DNA of 58,348 bases from Desulfatitalea sp. UBA4791 (GTDB taxonomy: Bacteria > Desulfobacterota > Desulfobacteria > Desulfobacterales > Desulfosarcinaceae): contig DHGT01000114.1 in NCBI GenBank assembly GCA_002402905.1, forward strand, positions 8,328 to 66,675, given 5' to 3'. Within the stretch, counting starts at the first letter, position 1; each line of letters opens with the position of its first letter. Of this stretch, positions 18,078-26,636 are shown piece after piece. A program made the position numbers and the translations under genes. Below the pieces are notes generated by a model. That model was not told the origin of the DNA. It did not search any database and worked only from the letters and a program-made list of their open reading frames with translations.

Positions 18078-19210
18078 AGAGTTCCTTTCGCCTTGGATGA
18101 TGTCTTGTTTTCGCTCAATTTTTTCTCTACCACGCAATAGAGGCCCTCGCCCGTCCTGGCCGCCTGGTTGCACAGGTTATCCGAGAGGCAGGTCGATTTG
18201 CGCCTGTCCCCGGCTTGCCAGCGTTTGATCAAGTCCGGCTCGCGGATAAGGGGCCTCGCCATGGAGAAGTAGTCGGATACTCCATCGGCCAGGAGCTTTT
18301 CGGCCAGGTACAAAGAGCGAATGCCGCCCACCAGCATAATCGGGACCGATAGCTCTTCTTTGAAACGGCTGGCGGCTTGTCTGAAATAGCCCTCTTTTTC
18401 CTCGGAGGTGATGTTTTGTCGGATCGGGCTGAGTGCACCGGAGACAAGCGTACCGCCGCTCACCTCGATGGCATCGATACCCCCGTCCTGGAGCATACGG
18501 CCGACTTGGAGCGCCTCATCGATTTCCAGGCCGCCGTCGACAAAGTCGGCGCAGTTGACCTTGGCCAGCACGGGATAGTCCCGGCCCACGGCCTGGCGCA
18601 CGGCGGACAACACCGCGAGCAGCAGGCGCGCCCGATTTTGGAGGGATCCGCCATATCGATCACTCCTCTGATTGAAAGCGGGGGAGAGCGATTGGGAGAG
18701 CAGATAGCCGTGGGCGGCGTGCAGTTGAATGCCGTCAAATCCCGCTCGTTGCGCCCGGGTTGCGGCGCGTGCGAACTGGGCGGGGAGCTCGTCCAGGTCT
18801 GAGGTGCTGGCCTCCCGATACCATTTTTCGCCCTTTGCATCCAGGATCGACAAGGCCAGGGGCGGCTTGCCGGTCAGTTTCTGGTTCGTAAAACAGCCCG
18901 CATGGGCCAGTTGTGCCATCACCGCACCATTCCGATCATGCACGGTCGTCGTCAACCGGCGAAGGGGTTCGACCAGTTCGTCCTTGTACAGACCCAGCTG
19001 CCAGGGCGTGGCTTGACCCTCTTGGGTGACGTAGGCGTGACTGCTGATGATCAGCCCCACCTGGCCGTCGGCCAGTTGGGCATACAACCTTTCCAATCGG
19101 GGGGTGCAGGTGCCATCTTCCTCGGCCATGCCTTCCCACGTGGCCGAGCGCACGAAACGGTTTTTGAGCGGAAGATGGTGAATCGTGGTCGGTTCGAAGA
19201 GTATGGGCAT
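18074..19210 (-). CDS. Old Yellow Enzyme-family NADH:flavin oxidoreductase
   Basis: A 378-residue FMN-dependent TIM-barrel reductase. Seen are LKNRFVRSATWEGMAEEDG at the start of the barrel, HAAHGYLLSQSLSPAFNQRSD (substrate histidine and FMN site) and DYFSMARPLIREPDLI at the end. A cysteine-containing tail (CLSDNLCNQAARTGEGLYC) resembles the beginning of the cluster region of 2,4-dienoyl-CoA reductase-type enzymes, but the FAD/NAD domain is absent. Relatives reduce activated C=C bonds of enoates or enones. It is the first gene of the operon with the ThDP enzyme and the molybdopterin oxidoreductase. Confidence 0.88.
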   Translation of the reverse strand: MPILFEPTTIHHLPLKNRFVRSATWEGMAEEDGTCTPRLERLYAQLADGQVGLIISSHAYVTQEGQATPWQLGLYKDELVEPLRRLTTTVHDRNGAVMAQLAHAGCFTNQKLTGKPPLALSILDAKGEKWYREASTSDLDELPAQFARAATRAQRAGFDGIQLHAAHGYLLSQSLSPAFNQRSDRYGGSLQNRARLLLAVLSAVRQAVGRDYPVLAKVNCADFVDGGLEIDEALQVGRMLQDGGIDAIEVSGGTLVSGALSPIRQNITSEEKEGYFRQAASRFKEELSVPIMLVGGIRSLYLAEKLLADGVSDYFSMARPLIREPDLIKRWQAGDRRKSTCLSDNLCNQAARTGEGLYCVVEKKLSENKTSSKAKGTL

Positions 19211-19432
19211 CGTGTCCCCCCTTGAGCTGTATCATGGATATGATCCGGTTTCATGGCTTTCGATGCGGAAAAACGGCCGCTGCCACGCTGGCATGTCCGA
19301 GACTGACAAACGATACTATGTCCCTTCCATTTTCGCAACGACGAGAACAATTTTGTTCGTTGGACCCGATAGATGTATGGCAATGTCGAAACCATAGCTC
19401 CTTCCCAAGCGCTCTTGATCGCATTGGTTGCG

Positions 19433-19461
19433 TTGACAAACAGAGAGGTCAGGTCTAATAG
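19433..19461 (+). promoter_or_regulatory. Sigma70-like promoter before the crotonase gene
   Basis: A perfect -35 TTGACA at 19433-19438 is followed after 17 bases by TAATAG at 19456-19461 (3 of 6 matches to TATAAT). It lies about 40 bases upstream of the crotonase start, in the 292-base divergent gap shared with the OYE operon. Confidence 0.4.
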
Positions 19462-19502
19462 AATAGCCCTGCATCGCATCGTCTATCTCAAGAGGAGAGC
19501 TT

Positions 19503-20306
19503 ATGACCGAGTTGGTGAAGGTGAATATTGACAACCATGTGGCGGATGTACGGCTCAATCGTCCCGATAAATACAATGCGCTGAGTCCGGAGATGTTTGC
19601 AGCGATCATCGAAACGGGCAAGACCCTGGCAAACGATCGGTCGGTCCGGGCGGTGGTGATATCAGGGGAGGGACGGGGTTTTTGCGCCGGACTCGATTTT
19701 CAAAGCTTTGCCGAAATGGGCGGCGGTCGCAAAAAGGGCAGTGATCTTTTTGAACGCACGCCCGGCCAGAAGGCCAACAATGCCCAGATGCCCGGTATGG
19801 TCTGGAAACAGGTGCCGGTTCCGGTGATTGCGGCGATCCATGGCGTGGCCTTCGGTGGCGGGCTTCAGATCGCCTTGGGGGCCGACATTCGATTGGCTGC
19901 GCCCGATGCGCGATTTTCCGTCATGGAGATCAAGTGGGGGCTCGTCCCGGATATGTCCCTGACGCAGACCCTTCGCGATCTGGTGCGCATCGATGTGGCC
20001 AAGGAGTTGACCTTCTCCGGCCGTATCGTGGAGGCCGCCGAGGCTGAAAAGCTTGGTCTGGTCACCCGCGTATGCGATCAACCCCTGGATGAGGCCCTTC
20101 GCATGGCGGCCGAATTAGCGTCTAAATCCCCCCATGCCGTTTCAGCGGCGAAACATTTGTTGGAGCGCGCATGGCATAGCGATGATGAAGCGGGGCTGTG
20201 GCTGGAAGAGTCTTTACAGCGCTCCCTGATAGGAACGCCCAATCAAATCGAGGCGGTGACAGCCAACTTCGAAAAGCGGCCACCCAAATTCGCGGACAGG
20301 GATTGA
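19503..20306 (+). CDS. Enoyl-CoA hydratase/isomerase (crotonase) family protein
   Basis: A 267-residue crotonase-fold protein. The CoA-binding and first oxyanion-hole region is SGEGRGFCAGLDF, the second is AAIHGVAFGGGLQIALGADIR, and the VMEIKWGLVPDMS stretch keeps the first catalytic glutamate position of enoyl-CoA hydratases. The second glutamate position is not clearly conserved, so an isomerase or other crotonase reaction is possible. GAGGAGAG precedes ATG at 19503. It is divergent from the OYE operon and separated from it by 292 bases. Confidence 0.9.
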   Translation: MTELVKVNIDNHVADVRLNRPDKYNALSPEMFAAIIETGKTLANDRSVRAVVISGEGRGFCAGLDFQSFAEMGGGRKKGSDLFERTPGQKANNAQMPGMVWKQVPVPVIAAIHGVAFGGGLQIALGADIRLAAPDARFSVMEIKWGLVPDMSLTQTLRDLVRIDVAKELTFSGRIVEAAEAEKLGLVTRVCDQPLDEALRMAAELASKSPHAVSAAKHLLERAWHSDDEAGLWLEESLQRSLIGTPNQIEAVTANFEKRPPKFADRD

Positions 20307-20337
20307 CGCACACAGTTGGATACAAGATATAACGAAT

Positions 20338-21888
20338 TCAGGTCGGTGGATCCATAATGAGTCGTTTCCCGGACGGCGCCGTAAGAAGTTCAAGATCAAG
20401 GCGCGCGAAGTTCCGTGTCCTGAGGCGTACTTGTCGTACGCCGCAAGGACCGCGGAATGAGTGCAACGCAGATATTGGGCTTCTTACGGCGTCGTCCAGC
20501 CTATCCCCCGACGGCCTCATGCCATCGGGTGCCACGGCCATGTTCAACACCTGGTAGTAGGTGCGGATGCGGTCGACATACTGGACCGCTTCGGTGCCGC
20601 GCGCATAGCCATGGGGAAGCGTCTGGTAGTATGTTTTTTGTTGCAGCAGCGGTAAAACTTCCCTGAGGCTTCGCCAGGTGTTGTCCGGTTTGCCCATCCT
20701 GCGGGCAAGCAGTCGTGCATCCTGCAGGTGACCATATCCGAGATTGTAGGCCGCCAGCGCCATCAAGGTGCGATCGGGTTCGGTCACGTCGGTTCCCACC
20801 AAGCGGTGCAGGCGCGACATATAACGCGTACCGGCATAGATGGAATCCTCTACCGCCATTCGATTCTTGAGACCCAGGGTTTTGGCGGTTTCAAGCGTCA
20901 GCATCATCATGCCGCGCACGCCGGTAAAACTTTTTGCGCGCGGATTCCAGTGTGACTCCTGATACGACTGAGCGGCAATCAGTTGCCAGTCCAATCCATA
21001 ATGGTCTGCCGCCCCTTCGAAGTAGTTCTTGTATTTCGGCAGCAGATTGAAAATGCGACGCCGATAACGCGCGATATCGACGTAGTCAAAATCTTCCAGA
21101 TGACTGTAATAGTGGCTGACGAGGCCTTTGACCGTCTCCTGGGTGGCCGCTTGCGCGAACCATTGGGCCACGGCGCGATGCAGATGCCGGCTCTGGGGGT
21201 GCATGGCCCAGCGCAGCTGTTGCGGCTCCCCCAGGTTCATGTGGACCACCAATTCCGGATAGTAGCGCTGGTTCAGGGTCAATACATTGGATTCCACGAT
21301 GGTCAATGGAACAGATTCATTCCAGACCATGTGAAGCATCTCTTCACTGGTTCGCTCGGCAAGGGTTTGCCATCGAATGGTGTCGTATCGGTCCTTGAGT
21401 GCCTTAAGCTGTTCCAACCCCGCGCTGTTGCGAGTCACCCAGAGCTGGAATTGATTCAGGTCCTCGGGTCGGAGGATGGCGGGACCGCCTCGTCGCCCCA
21501 CGACTTGCTCGTGCACCTCGAGATATCCTGGGCCGAGGTTGACCATCCGGTTGGTGGGCGCGCCGAAGGGGAAGCCGGGCGCCGCGATATCGGCTTCGCC
21601 ACGAAGCAGACGCTCGACCATGTCGGCTTCCTCTTCGACGATGACGGTCCGTAATTTTACGCCCAGGTGGTGGGCAAAGGCCCGGGCCAATTCGAATTCG
21701 AAACCGGCGTAGCCGTGGGCCGCCTCATAGTAGCAGGCGGAATTGTTGCGGGTCAGCAACACCAGTTCCCCTCGGTCCTCGACCGCTTCGAGATCATTGA
21801 GCATCAGGGTCCGATCACAGGATGTGAGGGTGATGGACCCGACCAGTGCGGCGAGGCATACCGCGGTATGTGTTAGTTTTCTAAGCAT
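20338..21888 (-). CDS. mltF: MltF-like membrane-bound lytic transglycosylase with solute-binding domain
   Basis: A periplasmic, probably lipid-anchored, murein-cleaving enzyme of 516 residues. The signal peptide ends in a lipobox-like LTSC. A family-3 solute-binding domain follows, then a C-terminal SLT domain with catalytic glutamate 311 in QESHWNPRAKSFTGVRGM. The start at 21888 (MLRKLTHTAVCLAALVG) is chosen because it opens the signal peptide; the open frame reaches 22086. The last 53 codons are unusual: they read through the dispersed palindromic repeat at 20371-20497 and end beyond it, so the natural C-terminus has been replaced or extended. Confidence 0.88.
   Translation of the reverse strand: MLRKLTHTAVCLAALVGSITLTSCDRTLMLNDLEAVEDRGELVLLTRNNSACYYEAAHGYAGFEFELARAFAHHLGVKLRTVIVEEEADMVERLLRGEADIAAPGFPFGAPTNRMVNLGPGYLEVHEQVVGRRGGPAILRPEDLNQFQLWVTRNSAGLEQLKALKDRYDTIRWQTLAERTSEEMLHMVWNESVPLTIVESNVLTLNQRYYPELVVHMNLGEPQQLRWAMHPQSRHLHRAVAQWFAQAATQETVKGLVSHYYSHLEDFDYVDIARYRRRIFNLLPKYKNYFEGAADHYGLDWQLIAAQSYQESHWNPRAKSFTGVRGMMMLTLETAKTLGLKNRMAVEDSIYAGTRYMSRLHRLVGTDVTEPDRTLMALAAYNLGYGHLQDARLLARRMGKPDNTWRSLREVLPLLQQKTYYQTLPHGYARGTEAVQYVDRIRTYYQVLNMAVAPDGMRPSGDRLDDAVRSPISALHSFRGPCGVRQVRLRTRNFARLDLELLTAPSGKRLIMDPPT
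20371..20497. repeat. 127-bp palindromic dispersed repeat, copy 1
   Basis: The ends form an 18-bp imperfect inverted repeat: 20371-20388 starts GGACGGCGCCGTAAGAAG and 20480-20497 is its near complement. A second nested hairpin is visible inside (GGCGTAC...GTACGCC). A copy of the same 127-bp length lies at 44784-44910. Sequence similarity also extends about 14 bases to the left of this copy. It overlaps the 3' end of the mltF-like gene. No direct repeat flanks it. Confidence 0.85.
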
Positions 21889-22272
21889 CTGAAAAAATGT
21901 ACAATATAAGCTCCATGGCCACTCATTCCAAAATCCCGGTCGAACATGGGAACCTAACCTCTGGTCTGTGATCTGACAAGCAAAAAGAACGCCAATGACC
22001 GCCGATGACTCCCTGGGTTGTCTATCTGCTTGGATTTGTCCGATTAACCAGGCGAACGGCGCTGACCCTTTTTCAGCAGCGTGCAAAAAAGGTTACCTGC
22101 CCCGAGCAGGCCTCAGGCAATTTTTGTCACACATGGACCATAATCGGCGGAAAAAGATGAAGTGGACTGAGGTCAATCGGAATTCGAGTTCGGCGCAGGT
22201 ATTGGCGAAGATGTAAATAAATTTAAGATATCAATAAGATGTGGTAATTTTAGCTGCTTTTTGGCCCGGTCT
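21889..22272. other. 384-bp gap with a weak promoter and no gene
   Basis: I see no convincing coding sequence here. A 73-codon open frame on the plus strand (21995-22216) has no ribosome binding site and no recognisable product. On the minus strand TTGGAA (21926-21931) is separated by 17 bases from TATATT (21903-21908), a plausible promoter for the mltF-like gene that would leave a leader of only about 8 bases. Confidence 0.45.
21903..21931 (-). promoter_or_regulatory. Candidate promoter of the mltF-like gene
   Basis: Read on the minus strand, TTGGAA, a 17-base spacer and TATATT (5 of 6 matches to TATAAT). It ends 14 bases before the ATG at 21888; no clear ribosome binding site lies between. 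Confidence 0.35.
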
Positions 22273-23598
22273 TTAATGTAAAGGGGCAGTTGTATCCTCC
22301 TTTTGATCCAGATCACGCCATTTATCCAGAAGACGAATAGCGTTCGCGATATCCTGTTTCGCCTTGGGATGATCCGGGTTCAGCTCTAGTGTCTGCTGCC
22401 ATGCCCCAATGGCTTTTTCGAGCTCCTCGTTCAGGAAAAGGCGGACCCCTTTGCGATAGAGGGATTCCGAGCGTGCGTTGAGTTGGGCGCGAGCCTGGGC
22501 CAGCAGCTGGGCGGTGTCCTGATACCCCTGATCGAGGGCGTTTAATGCATTGATGGCTTCGGCCTCTTTTCCCTCTTCGAGCAGCGTTTTCCCCCAGGCA
22601 TAGTGAGAGGCGTTGAAAATGGCTTTTGCCTTTTTGTTAAACGGATCCTGGGTGAGGATCTCTTCGCAGATGATGATCGCTTCGGCATAGGATTTTTCAT
22701 CGAGGAAATGCTGCGCCTGGGCCAGTTCCGCATCGGTCGCCTCTGCCGTAAGGTGTTTTCTGATCCTGTCGATGGCTTTTGCTCTGCCGGGATATTGAGG
22801 ACTGACCTTCTTCAGTTGGGCCATGGCCGGTGCATATTTCCGTTGCTCCAGCAGTGCCATGCCACGTTGAAAGTAAACCGCGTCCCTGAGGTCATTGGCG
22901 GCAGGGTGGTGGGGCTGCCGTTGGTCAATTTCGGATGCGATTTTGAGGACTTCTCGGTAGCGGCGATTTTTCAGGGCCGATTTTGCGCGCTGCACCAGGG
23001 CGTCCAGGTCATTGCGGGGCGCGGTGACCTTCGGAGACAGCTCGGGCAGCAGCAGATCTGTCCCGATCAGGAGCGGTTTCTGGGGATCCAAGTCGTTGAA
23101 ATAGGCGATGATCGAGGCTTTGGCGGCATCATTATAGATATCGGTTGCAATTTTGGAGTACGAGTCGCCCCGGACCACCTTATAGACGGGGTTTTCGCTG
23201 TTCGGCAGCCTGGTCTTGAGATACTTCAAGGCCCCTTTGTGATTGGGCATGATGCGCAGCGCGATCAAAAAATGGCTGCGCGCACTGCTCAACCGGCCGT
23301 TCTGATAGTCATCGACACCTCTCTTATAATGTTCATTAGACGACTTGAGGATGCGCTCCTCAAGGGTCTTGATCTGGTCCGGAATCGTCGTGTCGTCGGG
23401 ATTCAATCGCGCCGCCACGCGCCATGCGAACAGCGCCTGTTGGAGTTCCTGCGCGTTTTCATGCTGCACGGCTTTTTTTCGATACACCTCGTGAAGTGGA
23501 TCCGGGAAAAGGGTCGAAACCATTTGTTTGAACGAACCGCAGCCGTTCAACGCGATGACGCAGCAGGTAAACAAAAGAAGCTGTCGGATGGCGTTCAT
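22273..23598 (-). CDS. TPR/LysM lipoprotein
   Basis: A 441-residue envelope lipoprotein. The signal peptide MNAIRQLLLFTCCVIALNGC ends in a lipobox, so the cysteine at residue 20 would be lipidated. Several TPR-like helical repeats follow (ALFAWRVAARLNPDD, ARSHFLIALRIMPNH, AIGAWQQTLELNPDHPKAK). A LysM-like peptidoglycan-binding region sits near residues 138-190 (VYKVVRGDSYSKIATDIYND). Its ATG overlaps the stop of the deacetylase-like gene (ATGA), so it is the third gene of that operon. A structural or scaffolding role at the cell wall is inferred. Confidence 0.8.
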   Translation of the reverse strand: MNAIRQLLLFTCCVIALNGCGSFKQMVSTLFPDPLHEVYRKKAVQHENAQELQQALFAWRVAARLNPDDTTIPDQIKTLEERILKSSNEHYKRGVDDYQNGRLSSARSHFLIALRIMPNHKGALKYLKTRLPNSENPVYKVVRGDSYSKIATDIYNDAAKASIIAYFNDLDPQKPLLIGTDLLLPELSPKVTAPRNDLDALVQRAKSALKNRRYREVLKIASEIDQRQPHHPAANDLRDAVYFQRGMALLEQRKYAPAMAQLKKVSPQYPGRAKAIDRIRKHLTAEATDAELAQAQHFLDEKSYAEAIIICEEILTQDPFNKKAKAIFNASHYAWGKTLLEEGKEAEAINALNALDQGYQDTAQLLAQARAQLNARSESLYRKGVRLFLNEELEKAIGAWQQTLELNPDHPKAKQDIANAIRLLDKWRDLDQKEDTTAPLH

Positions 23599-24599
23599 CG
23601 CAGGTCCATCGAATTAAAGGTTGTCAGAAGCTTCCGGAACTTCAGAGGGTCTTTGTCTTTCTGGATGATGGATCTTCGAATTTTATAGGTGTCGACGAAG
23701 AACGGGTTGCTGCCCTCCCTGCGTGTGAATGCGGCTTTGTATCCATGCTTTTTCAGCAGGGCAACGACCAGATCATCGGTCAGTCCGGCGGGATAAGCAA
23801 AGTAGTGGCAGGGCCGTTTCAGATGGGTGTGGATGATCCTGCGGGGCTCACCGATTTCCAATTCCAGCGCCTTGATGTGCGCTTCGGGGTCGTTTTCGGA
23901 TTGGAGGCGCGTTAAAATTCTCCCGGAGAGACCACTCGTACCGATATCAAACCCGGCGGCCGCCAGCCTATCGATTTCCTGCCACGTGAGGTGGCCCGGT
24001 TGATCCATGCGGTCGGTGCGCACGAAGAGGGCGGCCTGAAAGCCATGGCGCAGCAGGATGGGGTAGGCGATGTCATAGACCCAACGTTCGGTGCTGTCGA
24101 AGGAGATGATCACGGTTCGGGGAGGCAGTTGCTCTTCCAAATTGAGAAATGCGACGAACAGATCCAGCGATACCGTTCGATATCCGTTTTCACGAAGAAA
24201 TTGCAGTTGGGTGTCGAAGTCGGCGGCGGATACCCTCTTTTTATCGTCAGGATCGGCGGTGAGTTTTGGATAATAAAGAATCGGTACCGTCTGGTATCCC
24301 TTCTGGTCGAGGCCGCCGTAAGCGATTGGCCTGAGGGGAATGACCAGGCGTTGTCCCGGGCTCACGCTCGAGATGCCGTTATAATCGGCAATCTGCCAGG
24401 CCTTATGGATACTGCCGAGGTATTGATCGGCCAGGCTCGCCAGGGACTCCTCGGATTTCACGGTCACGATAACAAAATCTTTGTCATTGATGACATCCGG
24501 ATCCTTCGGCGCCGCAGACACCAAACTCGGCCCGGTCGCCTGGACAATGGACCAGACGATCAGCCAGATCATCATTTCGGATCTCAGATTTTTAAGCAT
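23595..24599 (-). CDS. LysM plus NodB-like protein with degenerate active site
   Basis: A 334-residue secreted protein: signal segment, LysM-like domain near residues 43-88 (VIVTVKSEESLASLADQYLG), then a polysaccharide-deacetylase (NodB) fold. The family motif TFDDG is replaced by SFDST (residues 166-170), losing the metal-binding second aspartate. The H(S/T)xxH metal motif is replaced by TSGLSG (221-226), losing both histidines. The YPAG motif is kept. It is therefore probably not an active metal-dependent deacetylase; sugar binding or scaffolding is inferred. It overlaps the cyclase gene by 8 bases and the lipoprotein gene by 4. Confidence 0.8.
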   Translation of the reverse strand: MLKNLRSEMMIWLIVWSIVQATGPSLVSAAPKDPDVINDKDFVIVTVKSEESLASLADQYLGSIHKAWQIADYNGISSVSPGQRLVIPLRPIAYGGLDQKGYQTVPILYYPKLTADPDDKKRVSAADFDTQLQFLRENGYRTVSLDLFVAFLNLEEQLPPRTVIISFDSTERWVYDIAYPILLRHGFQAALFVRTDRMDQPGHLTWQEIDRLAAAGFDIGTSGLSGRILTRLQSENDPEAHIKALELEIGEPRRIIHTHLKRPCHYFAYPAGLTDDLVVALLKKHGYKAAFTRREGSNPFFVDTYKIRRSIIQKDKDPLKFRKLLTTFNSMDLR

Positions 24600-26319
24600 G
24601 AATTCGACTTTTGATTCGAAGGGCCCTGAAAATGTCCACGGGTTCCGCTTTGCCTTTGATGGCCTTTTGCCCCAAATGTTCGGCCTCGAGGGATGCGCTC
24701 AGGCGCTCGCAAACCTGCCGGCTGACGATGACTTCACCGGGGCCGGCGAATGCGTTGAGCCGGGAAGCCAGATTGACGCTGTCGCCGATGACGGTATACT
24801 CCATTTTCGATTGGGAGCCGACGTTGCCGGCCACCACTTCACCCGTGTGGATGCTGATTCCCACCGACGCCAGCAGTTTGTTGCCGTGCAGGCTCTCCTT
24901 GAGCAACTCCTCCTGCAGGTAGAAGGCGGCGCGCACCGCGCGCTCCACATGATCCTGTCGGAAGACCGGAACACCAAAAACCCCTAACACTGCGTCACCG
25001 ATGAACTTGTCGATATAGCCGCCATATTTGATGATCACCCGGGTCGCCATTTCGAGATAGGCGTTCAACGCCTCGACCACCTGTTCGGGGGCCTTGCTTT
25101 CGGCATACGCGGTGAATCCGCGCACATCGCCGAACAGAATCGTCGCCTCATTCCGGGTTCCCTTTAACCATTGGGTTTCCGGATTGGCCAGAATCATATC
25201 CAGCACTTCGTTGCCCACGTATTTCCCAAAGGATTTCTGGGTCATGGCATTTTTCCACAGCTCCTGGCCCATTTTGTTGAAAGAGGCACCCAACGTCCCC
25301 AATTCGTCATTGCGTTTGACCGGTACGCGGAACTGATAGTTGCCCTTGGCGATCTCCTGGGTGGCCTTGAGCAGATCCGAGATCGGTCTGGAAAAACGAA
25401 AGCCGTAGAGCAGCGCAACGAGCAGTCCGACGCCCAGAATGCCCAGGGTGATCAAGACCACCGAGATGCGTTCTTGGCGAACCAGATCTTCTATGAAATT
25501 CAATGAGATGCCTACATGAACCTGACCCAGGAGCTTGTCTTTGAAGCTGATGTTGCGGTAAAGGTCGAGGAGTCGTTCGCCATCCGGCCGATTGTAGCTG
25601 TAGTAGGTGACGTCGTTTTTTATGGTGGTGATCGGGTCTTCGGCGAATTGTTTGAAGGGGACCCCGATCAGGTTGATATCCGTGTGGGCTTTGATCAGGT
25701 TGTTGGTACCGACGATCAATGCATATCGCAATCCTTCCACACGCGCCGCTTCCTTGATCAGGGTGTTGAGTCTTAAAATATCGTCTTCGAGCAGTGGTAT
25801 GGGGGCATTGTTGGCGAAATAGTTGAGGCTGACCATGCCCAGCCGCACGGTCTGTTCGTAGAGCCGCTCTTTTTGCTGACCCAGCACCACCATGCTGAGG
25901 GTAAAGATGGTTAACACGATGATGAACGTCGTGGCCACGGCCATCTGAAGCCACATGGGGATGCGGGGCCGGGGCAGTCGTTCGAAATAGCTGCCGTACT
26001 TATAGGCCAGCAATTCACGAATGTCATCGGCCAGGGAGGCGACTTCGATCTGGTATTCGCTGTTGATCGTTCGGATGATTTCCGATTCTTCCGCGAAACC
26101 CAGCTCCACGATGACCTGGCCGAGCCTGACGGCCCGCCCCTTTTGGATCAGGATCTCGCGTTGGCTGTCCAGGGCGCTTTTAAGCTGGAATTCGGTAATG
26201 ATGCCGTTGCGTTTGAGGACCTCGCCGATAAACAGGTCGTCGCGTGTCACATGACCCCGGCGGAGGCGTCCGCGCACCTGGCCGAGGAAGGTGACTATGG
26301 GCCTGAGAAACGACATCAT
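24592..26319 (-). CDS. Membrane class III adenylate cyclase with HAMP and N-terminal MshEN-like domain
   Basis: A 575-residue receptor-type cyclase. Residues 1-110 resemble the MshEN/GspE N-terminal domain (IGEVLKRNGIITEFQLKSAL, then RLGQVIVELGFAEESEI), which binds cyclic di-GMP in some proteins. Two membrane segments flank a roughly 140-residue periplasmic sensor region. A HAMP domain (FSRPISDLLKATQEIAKGN) and the cyclase domain follow. The metal aspartates lie in FGDVRGFTAYAE and DKFIGDAVLGVFG, and VIGDSVNLASRLNAF carries the transition-state pair. The lysine and aspartate at the purine positions suggest ATP as substrate. It heads a three-gene operon. Confidence 0.85.
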   Translation of the reverse strand: MMSFLRPIVTFLGQVRGRLRRGHVTRDDLFIGEVLKRNGIITEFQLKSALDSQREILIQKGRAVRLGQVIVELGFAEESEIIRTINSEYQIEVASLADDIRELLAYKYGSYFERLPRPRIPMWLQMAVATTFIIVLTIFTLSMVVLGQQKERLYEQTVRLGMVSLNYFANNAPIPLLEDDILRLNTLIKEAARVEGLRYALIVGTNNLIKAHTDINLIGVPFKQFAEDPITTIKNDVTYYSYNRPDGERLLDLYRNISFKDKLLGQVHVGISLNFIEDLVRQERISVVLITLGILGVGLLVALLYGFRFSRPISDLLKATQEIAKGNYQFRVPVKRNDELGTLGASFNKMGQELWKNAMTQKSFGKYVGNEVLDMILANPETQWLKGTRNEATILFGDVRGFTAYAESKAPEQVVEALNAYLEMATRVIIKYGGYIDKFIGDAVLGVFGVPVFRQDHVERAVRAAFYLQEELLKESLHGNKLLASVGISIHTGEVVAGNVGSQSKMEYTVIGDSVNLASRLNAFAGPGEVIVSRQVCERLSASLEAEHLGQKAIKGKAEPVDIFRALRIKSRIHA

Positions 26320-26636
26320 CTATTTGTTCCTACCTCCATCAAGCAGCAACGCAACGAGCGGGATCGATCGACCTTCAATGGGCCCCCGGTCGGCCTTCGG
26401 CCCTAAAAGACCGAAGAACCAGCATATTTTTGCGAAACGGGTGCCGCGGGCGGCCGTTGATCATGAGAGACACTATAGAGACATAACACCCTGTTGTCAA
26501 AGGGATTGGGTGCGGTCGTAGGATAGGTCCGCTTCGGATCGATATCGAAGGCGCAGCCGTTGCCGCACCCTTTTACAATCCCGATCCATGATTATAGTCG
26601 TGGTTAATCTTTTACATCCAACCATAGGAGGATGAC

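Noticed and set aside
21995..22216. 73-codon plus-strand open frame in the gap upstream of the mltF-like gene
   Set aside because: No ribosome binding site, no recognisable domain, and it sits in a promoter-type gap.
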